24,510 nt of DNA. Source: a bacterium. Its GTDB lineage: Bacteria > Bacteroidota > Bacteroidia > Bacteroidales > Muribaculaceae. Below, piece after piece: positions 1 through 8,700 of the stretch. The translations under genes were made by a program, and so were the position numbers. Each line of letters starts with the position of its first letter. Positions within the stretch are counted from its first letter, which is position 1. The notes beneath the pieces are model-generated. The model was not told the origin of the DNA, did no database searches, and saw only the letters and a list, made by a program, of their open reading frames with translations. The stretch covers positions 1 to 24,510 of the forward strand of contig SFTJ01000042.1 of NCBI GenBank assembly GCA_004563195.1, in the 5' to 3' direction.

Positions 1-76
1 GGCTCGGGCGCTCATATTGAGGCGCGTCATGGCATCTTTCAGTTTGGCAAGTCCGGCTTGGTCGGGCGAGGCGAAT
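1..76. repeat. Terminal direct repeat, left copy
   Basis: Bases 1-76 are identical to 24435-24510. Base 77 onward leads into upstream comM sequence, while the right copy is preceded by downstream comM sequence, so overlaying the copies restores one continuous frame. This is the usual signature of a circular contig or of one unit of a tandem duplication. A 76-base overlap would also fit de Bruijn graph closure with k near 77. Confidence 0.95.
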
Positions 77-247
77 TGGCGTATCATGGCGGGCGTCATC
101 TGGGCATTGCAATGCACGTCGGGGTATGCGGCGAAGCGCATATTCTGAATGGCGCGCGCAGCCACCACGCGTTCGCGTATGGCTTCGCTCGGCTCGCCGT
201 TGGCGGTCGACGACATTTGGTCGAAATCCACCGGTTGCACATCGATG

Positions 248-258
248 TGGAGGTCAAT
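248..258. repeat. 11-bp direct repeat near the comM junction, copy inside comM
   Basis: TGGAGGTCAAT on the plus strand encodes the IDLH part of the ComM DRIDLHI motif in reverse. An identical 11-mer lies 48 bp away at 296-306, in the same codon register, where it overlaps the lipoprotein stop codon. It is a candidate microhomology for the rearrangement that joined the lipoprotein gene to truncated comM. Confidence 0.6.
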
Positions 259-295
259 TCGGTCGAAGAAAAGAGGCGCCAGTGCGCTGTGGATA

Positions 296-306
296 TGGAG
301 GTCAAT
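296..306. repeat. 11-bp direct repeat near the comM junction, copy at the lipoprotein stop
   Basis: Second copy of TGGAGGTCAAT. The TGA stop of the 809-residue lipoprotein (302-304 on the minus strand) falls inside it, so the last residues of that protein may derive from the junction. In the comM frame this copy reads HIDLHI, a partial echo of RIDLHI. Confidence 0.6.
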
Positions 307-2731
307 ATGAGCGATAGCCTTTCTGTTTCCATTCATCGTGGTCGATGTAGTCGTATTCTGGCCAGTACTCTTGAGGTGTACTTAAACCCTTAATCTGATC
401 TTCATCAAGCACAGTTTGGCGCAACCATGGTGTGGAAGAGCTCTGATTATTCGGGTTTTCGTAGTACATAGTCACCACTACTTTTTCTACTTCTGTAAGA
501 ATGTTGTGTTTTACCAAGAAAATAGATTTAATGGTGCCGGACTGTGTTTTGCCAGTTTTGTATTCATATGTATGAGTGTAAACATTCTGCCCATAAGTGT
601 CAAGGAACTCAACTTTCACATACACATATTTCACCTGGTTGATTTCGAAGGAGTATTGGCCGGTAAAGGCAAATCCGGTCAGAGTTTTATCCATCTCTAT
701 GTATTGCGATGAATTAGTTATGTTGAGCGGCTGCATCTCGGTAATTCTACCCCAGTCGCCACGCACTTGATATCGCTGTGGGCGGCAGAAGTAATCCACG
801 CTGCCGTCCATGCTCTGATAGCATGGAACTGCGTAGAAGTACGTGCTGTGACCAAGTTCGCCATTGATATACATATCCAACGGTTCGAATTTGTAAGTCG
901 TTTTAGGGTCGTAATTCGTTGGATTGCTTTCAAGCGGGCTTACTTCCTTTAGGAATTTATATTTTTCATCGTAGATTAGCAGACGAATATTCTTAAAATC
1001 GGTGTGTTTTACGGCACGGTTTGCTTCCTGCTTAACCGTAACGCCATAACGTGCCACTTCGCTGTTGGTATTCTTCTTGTCGAAAGTTAATGAGGCTGTT
1101 AATTGCGGGAATGGAGAATAGTGGAATGGTATAACCTTAGGCTTGGTTTCGTCATTGAAGAAGTTCTTGGTTAAATCTATAATTTTCCATTCTCTTAGGA
1201 AGTCAGCCACTGCACCAGTAATGGCTATATCCTGAGCGAATTGCACATCGAATGACAAATCGCCATCGGAACGCGATTTATCGGTGGCATACATGGTATT
1301 TCCGTTACCGTCTTTGAGTGTAAGTGGGTTTGACGAATTAAAATCGGTCTCTTCTACATATTTATAGTTGGAATCCAGATTGAATTTCGCCGGTATTACG
1401 TCAATTCCTGCCACAGTTATGTCATCCTTTGAAATCTCTGCCCCAACCACAAGCGCCACATCGGCATGCAGATTAAGTCTAAAGCCCGTTTTTTTCGAAT
1501 AGGATGATGGAATAGTCACTGTCGTGTTCTTTTTGATTGTTCCATGTGGAAGTAAATTGATAGGTGATGATATCAAATCGATAACGAACGTCCAAACATA
1601 CGGTTCCCACTCATAACTTTCTTCGTATTTAAATGGCTCTTTTGATTCTAATTTTCCTGCAATGTCGGCAGTAAAGGCGAGGTTAAACGCTAAGCCCATC
1701 TTGAAAGGCAAATTTTTACCTACTCCCACAAAAACCTCATTGCCTTGAACCAAAAAATCTCTCGCTGTCAAATAGGTTTGTTTTGGGAAAATGCCATCCT
1801 TATTTGTTGACATGCCTGTAGTAGCGAAAATAGGTATCGACACATAACTGCTAAATTCCTTAAACTGATATCCATACCCATAGTTGGCATTAAGGCGGAT
1901 ATCACCTTTTAGGAACTCCTTTAAGCCGTAAGAACATTTCACTATCGCCTTGGCTTTGAAGAAGCAATAAGCCGACATATCCGACTTTACACCGAATCGA
2001 ATTTTTCCGAAACCGGTGGTTGTTGGATTTATTTTAACAAGGCTTGAAAACAAATAGTCGGCAGCAGTATTCAATTCATAGGGTTTGAAATGGGCATTTA
2101 CACCATTAAAGAGATCAACCTTAATGTTGCAAAACTCATGAGTAATGTCAGTGTCCCAATCGTTGCCGCGCACCATATTAGAGCCTAACCCCACGGCACG
2201 AAGCACCTTCTTGCCCTCACCTGCTTCGCTGCGGGTATCGGGGTCTTCGACTTCAACAATGGCTGCTTCTACATCGAAATTTAGCACTTTATACACATCT
2301 TCGAGCGAAACGACGTGCGAAGACACCACGATGGTGCCATTCTGACCGTTTTCCACCACATCTACTTTGTCGTTCAACAATCCGGTATAGATGTCGTGGA
2401 GCGTGGTAGCCAACATTTCGCCTTGCGCTGGCAGCAAGTCGGCTGGTATGGTTTTGAGAAAATACGTTTTTGTGACGCCGGTCTCGGTGTCGGTTTGGGC
2501 ACCGATGAGGTATGGTCGATATCTTTTGTCTATCAGTTTCACGTTATCATTAAACTGGTAGGATGTGGTACCAAACTCATTGACTTCGGTCTTCGGAGCA
2601 GAAAATCCGTCGCCGTTGCTCACTTCGGGCTCCTCAGTTTCCGATGCTTCAGGCTCGTCGAGCATGAGGGTGCAGGCATTCATCACCAGGGCTATAGCCA
2701 AAAGCCACAAAATATCGAATCTACGTTTCAT
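302..2731 (-). CDS. Large surface lipoprotein, last gene of the barrel/giant operon
   Basis: An 809-residue protein of unknown function. The N-terminus (MKRRFDILWLLAIALVMNAC) is a lipoprotein signal peptide with the modified cysteine at about residue 20. The following stretch is rich in D/E (LDEPEASETEEPE), as in Bacteroidota lipoproteins exported to the cell surface. The rest looks beta-rich: a glycine/tyrosine/phenylalanine-rich central part at about residues 230-480 and a more hydrophilic C-terminal part at about 540-780. I recognise no catalytic motif or named domain. It starts 2 bases after the stop of the upstream lipoprotein, so translation is probably coupled, and by context it is an accessory surface component. 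Its central DNA looks more AT-rich than the neighbouring genes. The stop codon lies within the 11-bp repeat next to truncated comM, so the natural C-terminus is uncertain. Confidence 0.85.
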   Translation of the reverse strand: MKRRFDILWLLAIALVMNACTLMLDEPEASETEEPEVSNGDGFSAPKTEVNEFGTTSYQFNDNVKLIDKRYRPYLIGAQTDTETGVTKTYFLKTIPADLLPAQGEMLATTLHDIYTGLLNDKVDVVENGQNGTIVVSSHVVSLEDVYKVLNFDVEAAIVEVEDPDTRSEAGEGKKVLRAVGLGSNMVRGNDWDTDITHEFCNIKVDLFNGVNAHFKPYELNTAADYLFSSLVKINPTTTGFGKIRFGVKSDMSAYCFFKAKAIVKCSYGLKEFLKGDIRLNANYGYGYQFKEFSSYVSIPIFATTGMSTNKDGIFPKQTYLTARDFLVQGNEVFVGVGKNLPFKMGLAFNLAFTADIAGKLESKEPFKYEESYEWEPYVWTFVIDLISSPINLLPHGTIKKNTTVTIPSSYSKKTGFRLNLHADVALVVGAEISKDDITVAGIDVIPAKFNLDSNYKYVEETDFNSSNPLTLKDGNGNTMYATDKSRSDGDLSFDVQFAQDIAITGAVADFLREWKIIDLTKNFFNDETKPKVIPFHYSPFPQLTASLTFDKKNTNSEVARYGVTVKQEANRAVKHTDFKNIRLLIYDEKYKFLKEVSPLESNPTNYDPKTTYKFEPLDMYINGELGHSTYFYAVPCYQSMDGSVDYFCRPQRYQVRGDWGRITEMQPLNITNSSQYIEMDKTLTGFAFTGQYSFEINQVKYVYVKVEFLDTYGQNVYTHTYEYKTGKTQSGTIKSIFLVKHNILTEVEKVVVTMYYENPNNQSSSTPWLRQTVLDEDQIKGLSTPQEYWPEYDYIDHDEWKQKGYRSY

Positions 2732-2733
2732 AA

Positions 2734-3423
2734 TCAGAAGTAAATGGTGTTAATATTGATTGGATACAAGTCGGAAAGAGTTCCGAGTGTGGTGTAGGCG
2801 TCGAATTCGATGTCGTTGAGCGACACATATAGGCGGCGGTTTCGGCGGTCGTAGCAACGCAGCTGCACATTGCCCACGTGCTGATCGTCGATAGCCCAAA
2901 TGCGCAGTTCGGCATAGGTCACGCCGTGGTCTTGGCGCTTAACCGCCACGCCAGCCAATTCCTCGCGCACAAATGCGCCCACTATCATCGTTGCGTCGTC
3001 CCAAGGCTCGTTATCCACCTGGATATTGGCATATAAAACCATATCGCTGGGGTGAAGCGAGGAGAAGTCCTCTACAATCCAACGGTCGATTACCTTCACC
3101 TGTATGGTGTCGCACAGGCGACCGGCAGCGCCAAGCGCTGTAAGGTTCACTTTGCCAGGAGCGAGAGCCACGAGGGTGTCGTTGTTCACCTTAGCTGAGG
3201 TCGATTCGTTCATCATCCAGAACACCGGGCTGCCGTTGGGGTTAATCGGCAGAAATTCGCACTGCAAGGCAAGCGAGTCGCCCACCATAATGCAAGCCGA
3301 ATCGTTGAGCGCATGCATAGTCACGCCTTCCCACTCATCGGGGTCTTCTTCGAAGTTGAAGAATTCGCCACACGAGGAGAGCATCATGCTTAGCGCCATC
3401 GTTATCCATATCAATCTCTTCAT
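2734..3423 (-). CDS. Surface lipoprotein with Ig-like domain and a GAFV-type module
   Basis: A 229-residue protein. The signal ends in LSSC (lipidated cysteine at about 18), followed by an acidic run (FNFEEDPDEWEG) that suggests export to the cell surface. Residues about 38-110 resemble a bacterial Ig-like (Big_2-type) domain: VGDSLALQCEFLPINP, then a W, then LVALAPGKVNLTA and a closing IQVKVID strand. Residues about 120-229 carry the motif GAFVREELAGVA at about 147, followed by VQLRCYD and DLYPIN near the end. The same pattern occurs twice in the T9SS-sorted protein at 17267-20266. The gene lies 18 bases after the FN3 gene and 2 bases before the large lipoprotein gene, so it is co-transcribed. 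A binding or scaffolding role is inferred; no enzyme motif is visible. Confidence 0.87.
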   Translation of the reverse strand: MKRLIWITMALSMMLSSCGEFFNFEEDPDEWEGVTMHALNDSACIMVGDSLALQCEFLPINPNGSPVFWMMNESTSAKVNNDTLVALAPGKVNLTALGAAGRLCDTIQVKVIDRWIVEDFSSLHPSDMVLYANIQVDNEPWDDATMIVGAFVREELAGVAVKRQDHGVTYAELRIWAIDDQHVGNVQLRCYDRRNRRLYVSLNDIEFDAYTTLGTLSDLYPININTIYF

Positions 3424-3441
3424 GCCAAATCGATTTTGAGA

Positions 3442-5751
3442 TTATTTGTTGTCGTTTTGAGCCTTAGGCACTGTCACCGTCAGAGTCTCCGAATCGAGAG
3501 TCTCGCGGCCGTCCCTGAAATGCAGTTTCACATAATATTCCACCGTTTCGCCGGGTGTCACGCCATAATCTACATAGTAGCTGCGTTCGCTCGGTATGTC
3601 GGTGAGATATCTGAAGCGCGAGCTGTCGCCACTCTTGCGATATAGACACACATAGTAAGGCGCTTGCTGAGCGCTCTTGTCGATTTCCCAAGCCAGGCGC
3701 ACTGCCTTGTCGCTTTCGCGATAGCTGCCTTGCAGCTTAATGGGCACGTCGATTACAGCATCATATTTGAGTTTGGCAGAGAACACCGGAGTGAGTCCTG
3801 AGCTGATGTCCCAGAAGCTCATGGTCTCAACGGCATATTCATATCGCTGGTTCACCGAGCCGCCGGGAGCGTCGTCCACCTGCATATAGAATCCGTTGGC
3901 ACGCACCGAATCGCCATCGAACACGCGCAGCAGATTCCAGTCGTTGGCGCCGGCTTTGCGGCTATACACGTTGTAGTGCGAGATGATTTCGTCGCTTGCG
4001 CCCACCCATCGGGTGTGAATCATCTGCTTGTCGACCCATGCCGAGTCGAGATAGGCTCGCGTTGGGATGCCTACATTCGGGCGAAGCACGGCAATAGTGT
4101 CGGAAAATTCGCCTCGGTTGTCGTCCCAGTCAACTGCCTGCACGGTGTAGTAGATATATCGTTCGTTGAGCTTAACATCTACGGTGTCGGTAAACGATTT
4201 TGCGCTCAAGTGTCGAGCATTGGCTTGCGTGAATGGGTGCGTGAGCGAGTTGGCATAGAACACATCGTAGTAATGCACATCGTAGTCCTCTTCCATATCC
4301 CAAGTGAGGGCAATTTCGCCAGTGATAATAGGCAAAGCCTTTACGTTGACAGGAGCTTTAGGCGGCTTCATATCGCCCACACGCAGCTGTCGTGGTATGG
4401 AATAGCCCATATTGTCGGCAGTATCTACAGCGGCGAAGGTTATCATACCGGTAGAGATGTTGGTAACGTCGATTCGCGCCAAAGTGTCGGTTGGGGCGAT
4501 GTATTGGTTGGAGAGCAGTCGCCACTGCATCGACGAGTCGCGAGTGCTGTGATACATGGGCACATAACGCACAAAGTCGGGTTCGAATTCCGATTTGTGG
4601 AAGTGGATATTGGCATATACTGTGTCCCAAGGATTCTTGCCGGGGCGTTCTATCTCGATAAGAGTGATTTCGGGGCCCTTAGGAGGCATCATGTCGGGGA
4701 AATAGACGCGCTTCACGGCACTCAGGGGCGTTACGTCGCCAAATGCGTCGTAGGCTTGCACGGTATATTCATAAAAGCCCACATTGCCGTGTTCGTGATT
4801 GAAAACCACATCTTCCTCGTTGCCGTCGAACTTCAATGGTGGCACATAGGGGCGTTCGTTCACCTTTTTCCATTCTTTAGTGCCCGCTTTGCGGAAGAAA
4901 ATGTCGAATGTGCCGTTGGTGTGGTCGTTCCAAGTGAGAGTAACCAGTCCGTGACCGCTTACCGAGTCGGTGATGGTGATGTCGTAGGGTTTGGGCTTAT
5001 ATTTCTCGTTCTTCACATCTTCGATAACAGCGTTGTGAATCACAAATTGGCCAGTGGTGTCCTCGCGCGAAGGCGACACAAAATAGTGGTAGGTGTGTCC
5101 ACGCTTGGCGGTTCGGTCCACGAAGCGCAGAGCCAGCGCCGCAGCGAGGTCGGGACGCCATTCGGCAGCCAGATAAGCAGCCATGAGACGAGTCTTCTGA
5201 TCTTGCTCGAGTTCGGCAAATGCGCCAGGCGACCCCGGTTCGTAGCCGGTTTCCTCGAATGTCATGTCGCCCGTGCCATATACTGCACCCATAGCCATAT
5301 AGGCAAGCGAGTCGATGGTGTCGGGGTAACATTCGCGGAATCGCTCGAGCGGCATTGGGCGCAAGCGTGTGGCGAGCGTGTCGAAGTGGGTAAACTTCTC
5401 GTTAGCGTCGTAGCGCAGCACATCGTAGCCAGTGCTGTTGAGATAGGTCCATTCGGGATACTGGTCCACCACCCAACGCAGCACCACGCTATCGCCGTAG
5501 GTGCGATAGGTAGCCACAATGTTAGCCCACATTCCCTCGCCCGAGGTAGTATCCACAGAAAGTGAACCCATGGGGTGCGTGCCGGGCAGGCGATCGAGAT
5601 AGTTGCCATAGTCCACATTCTTTTGCGAATCGACCTCGGCGAGAATATCTTCAACATCTCGCTTATCGGTCTTCACCACTTGGGCGTCAACCATGCCGCT
5701 AACCACGGGTGCGACCATCAGGCTAATCAATATCCACAGAATATTTTTCAT
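3442..5751 (-). CDS. Secreted fibronectin type III repeat protein
   Basis: A 769-residue protein with an N-terminal signal peptide (about residues 1-23, ending near SGMVDAQ). Residues about 25-235 form an N-terminal region with no repeat I recognise. From about 240 to the end come roughly five FN3-like units. They can be seen by the recurring opening PPKxP, the core strands ALTWD, VTLTW and VRLAWE, and the recurring YxYTVQAxD strand (FYEYTVQAYD, IYYTVQAVD, YEYAVETMS). FN3 repeats are extracellular binding or spacer modules. Proteins of this kind are, from memory, often encoded beside TANFOR-type giants in Bacteroidota, as here: the gene starts 42 bases after the giant's stop. No T9SS sorting domain and no lipobox are obvious, so it could be periplasmic or reach the surface with its partners. 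Confidence 0.88.
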   Translation of the reverse strand: MKNILWILISLMVAPVVSGMVDAQVVKTDKRDVEDILAEVDSQKNVDYGNYLDRLPGTHPMGSLSVDTTSGEGMWANIVATYRTYGDSVVLRWVVDQYPEWTYLNSTGYDVLRYDANEKFTHFDTLATRLRPMPLERFRECYPDTIDSLAYMAMGAVYGTGDMTFEETGYEPGSPGAFAELEQDQKTRLMAAYLAAEWRPDLAAALALRFVDRTAKRGHTYHYFVSPSREDTTGQFVIHNAVIEDVKNEKYKPKPYDITITDSVSGHGLVTLTWNDHTNGTFDIFFRKAGTKEWKKVNERPYVPPLKFDGNEEDVVFNHEHGNVGFYEYTVQAYDAFGDVTPLSAVKRVYFPDMMPPKGPEITLIEIERPGKNPWDTVYANIHFHKSEFEPDFVRYVPMYHSTRDSSMQWRLLSNQYIAPTDTLARIDVTNISTGMITFAAVDTADNMGYSIPRQLRVGDMKPPKAPVNVKALPIITGEIALTWDMEEDYDVHYYDVFYANSLTHPFTQANARHLSAKSFTDTVDVKLNERYIYYTVQAVDWDDNRGEFSDTIAVLRPNVGIPTRAYLDSAWVDKQMIHTRWVGASDEIISHYNVYSRKAGANDWNLLRVFDGDSVRANGFYMQVDDAPGGSVNQRYEYAVETMSFWDISSGLTPVFSAKLKYDAVIDVPIKLQGSYRESDKAVRLAWEIDKSAQQAPYYVCLYRKSGDSSRFRYLTDIPSERSYYVDYGVTPGETVEYYVKLHFRDGRETLDSETLTVTVPKAQNDNK

Positions 5752-5793
5752 ATCGCGTTATTTCTTTATATTGTTTCGTTTACTTATTTCTTG

Positions 5794-8700
5794 TTATCGA
5801 ATTCTCAACCCATACTCCCTAACCAAATCAAGGAACAACTTATTGTAGGTATAGGTGTATTTACTATTGTGGTTGAAAATGCTGGTTGGCGACGTTGGCA
5901 CTGGCATCCATACGGTGTAGTACTTTTTGTTGCTCTTAAAGTTCCAAGCATTCACACGATAGCGGGTGAAATTCATGATATAGTTGTTATAATGTGCCAC
6001 CACATCAGGATTGAATTTAACCACTTCCCAACCTTCACGCAGATTCTCGTCAACCCAGTCGATTTTTTCTACTGCAGTAAAGTAGATTCTGCGACCTACA
6101 TAAACGCCACTGGCGCCCGAAATACGTGGGTGCTTATCTTTACCCTTCACTTCCACTATGTTGTCGTCGATATCCAAGCGTGCGCGTTGTGCAGCATTGT
6201 GTACCAAATAGTATTGGAAAACCGGGAAAGTAACTTGTGGAAAATATTGGTGTTTCTCCACATTATAAGAATTACCAGTGAAAGTTTTCCACCTGTACTT
6301 AATTTGCGAGAAGAGCGCCTTCAAAGTAGGACGGTCAGCTTTCCAAATATATGGAGCAAGATTTCCGCAATAATTTATAATATTTTGGTTTAGCTCATAG
6401 CAGATGCGATAGTAGTCGGCAAGCACTTGCGCATAATCCTTTTCGGTAAGCTGGTGAGCGGTCACAAAACCGTTCTGCTTGAATGGGAATTCCGAGTCGT
6501 AGCTACTATTTTTGGTGTACAGCGGATATGGCGAAGAGTATCTGCCGTATGCCATCTTGCTGCTGAACACAGCCATATCTCTGATTTCCTGATAACCGTT
6601 GCCAAGCATGTGATCGAGAATGCCGTTGGTCCATTCGCCATAAGGCGATGTGATTTCCAACGAGCGAGTAGAGATATCCTCATGCTCGAGATATCCAGGC
6701 TTCCAGTGCACACCGCCAATAAAGAATGCCTTGGCGAGGTATGTCAGATAGAAGAATGGGTTCTGAGTCACAAGTCGCTCATTTCTATTATTGTTATATG
6801 AAGTCCATGGCAACTTAGTGGTTTTCGTCTTCAGTGCATTCAGATAAGTGTTGTCCTCGTCAACCCATTCGTGGTCGCTGCCCGAAGTCAACGAATTCAA
6901 CTTACGGCCTGCCAAGGTTTGCCACAATGGCGGGCGTGAGGTCTCTGCGAACAACTGTTCGGCAGTCCAATCCTTATAGGTTGGAGTGATGTCCATTTCA
7001 TAGAGGTCCTTCACGTGGGTCACAGTCACCAAGCCGCTCTTGAGCTGCATGATGGTCACCGTAAACGTCAAGTTGTTGTTTTGCGTGCCGTAGGTGTTCG
7101 AAGAACCATAATGGAAGTCAATCTCCTGCGTAGTGCTCGACGAGCTGCTTGTAGATGTCAGCCCGGTAAGCTGCCTGCCCACTCTCGCAGTAGTAGTCTG
7201 ACTGCTGAGTTGCTCAGAGGTCGGCAAATCGGTTTCGTCGGTTTCGTCGTTGAGATAGTTGGCTTGCTGAACCACAACACGATACTTACTTGCACGGCTT
7301 CCGTAGCGTGCAATGAGGTCTTTAGCATACTTCTTCTGTATCTCCTCGCGAGAGCTGCCTTGAACAGTGTAGGTGTTGATTGGCACCCAAGTGGCATCGC
7401 TCTGCACTTGTTCTTGCCACTCGTAGCGCAGACGCACACGGCTGGTCTTTTCATACGCCATACCCGGCAATTTCGACGACGGCATGATTACCGACACAGA
7501 GTCGTTTTCAAACCAAGCCACATTTCTGGTGCCTTGCAGCTGACCATCGCGCCATACATACCACTTCAGAGTGCCCTTGTTGTAGGCCTTACCCTTCATT
7601 GGTTCGAACAGCGAGATTGAAGGCATCTGTGCGTCGTCCATAGTGGCATTCACGCTGTAGAGTTCGCCCTTCTCGTTTTTCGAGCACAAGCGCACACCGA
7701 AAGCAGGGATTGCCACAGCCACGTGAGGCTGCAAGTCTTCGTCGTCGGCAAATGTGCGTTCCTTGTTGTTGGTCACAAAGTAGAAGTCCTTGGTTTGCAC
7801 CCATGGGGTGTGATAGTATTTCTTCGCGATGGTGTCGAAGGTCCAAGGATCTTGCCACTTCATCTGATGATACTCCTTAGAGCAGCCCTTCATACGCAAA
7901 CGATAGTAGCGGTTAGGGTTAAAACGAGTCAACTTAATCTTCAGTTTATTGCCGTTTTGGCTATGCTCCACTTCCATATTTTTACCGTTGCGGTCGTTCT
8001 TGAAGTCGGATTCGGTGCTATATTCAGTGAGCACAGGCACATCGGTCATGATGAACTTGAACGAACGTGAGCTCCATTCGTCGAAGCTTTCTTCGCCCTC
8101 ATCGGTGTTCGAATCGGTTTTGCCTTGAGCATCGGCTTCGAGGCGTGCTTTTTCGGTAGGGTCAACCACGCGAATCACGTTGCCCAAAATCGGTTGCGTT
8201 TCCACTTCCGGGAAGCTCTGGCGCTCCCAGTCGATTGGGTTAGAGAGAGCCTCATCGGGAGTATCGACGCCGATGTTGCACTTTTCAAACAGCTTATAGT
8301 CGTCGAGCGCGTTGCCATAGAAGAATTGGCACTTGTCGCCGCACTCAAACGAGAATTTCTTGTTCAAGTTAACCAAACCGCCGAGCAGGCGAATCTTCAC
8401 GCGCGCCTTGCCGGTGAAGTAGTTCGGGTTAGGCATACCGCACTGCAGCACGCCGCCGATGCCAGCGTCGATAAGGTCGATTTTCTTCTTGAAGAATCCA
8501 AGGTTGATGCGCAAGCCGAATTTTGCATAAAGGTAAGCATAGAGCTGACCTTCGCCATACCAGCCATTGCGTCCAGGACCGCCCGGCAAGTTCACGCACA
8601 TCACCTTGCTGCCAAGGTTGCGCACCGAGATATCGAAACCGGCTTCTGCACCGAGGTCGCCGTAGAACAAGCCCAAATCGACAGAGATGTAGCCCCAAAC

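Larger units (their letters stand above)
1..276 (-). pseudogene. comM: ComM/YifB Mg-chelatase-like ATPase, 5'-truncated middle part
   Basis: ComM (YifB) is a hexameric AAA+ helicase related to the ChlI magnesium-chelatase subunit; it promotes branch migration when incoming DNA is integrated during natural transformation. Read on the minus strand, this piece gives the family hallmark FFDRIDLHIDVQPVDF and then a helical C-terminal lid ending ...LKDAMTRLNMSARA. It continues without a break into 24434-24306 if the ends are joined. The Lon-like N-domain, Walker A and Walker B are absent; about 130 residues remain where the family has roughly 500. The frame stays open upstream to about 381, with an ATG at 334-336, but residues before about 276 do not look like ComM. 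The fragment abuts the lipoprotein gene ending at 302. It is presumably non-functional in this arrangement, unless an intact copy lies elsewhere in the genome. Confidence 0.75.

Noticed and set aside
96..332. 78-codon minus-strand frame over the comM fragment
   Set aside because: It is the wrong frame; the DRIDLHIDV-containing ComM frame is offset from it.
58..393. 111-codon plus-strand frame at the left end
   Set aside because: Antisense to the comM fragment and the lipoprotein 3' end; its translation is the complement of ComM codons.
3976..5565. 529-codon open frame on the plus strand
   Set aside because: Antisense shadow of the FN3 gene: no signal, no recognisable domain, histidine/valine-rich composition expected from the complement of a GC-biased gene.
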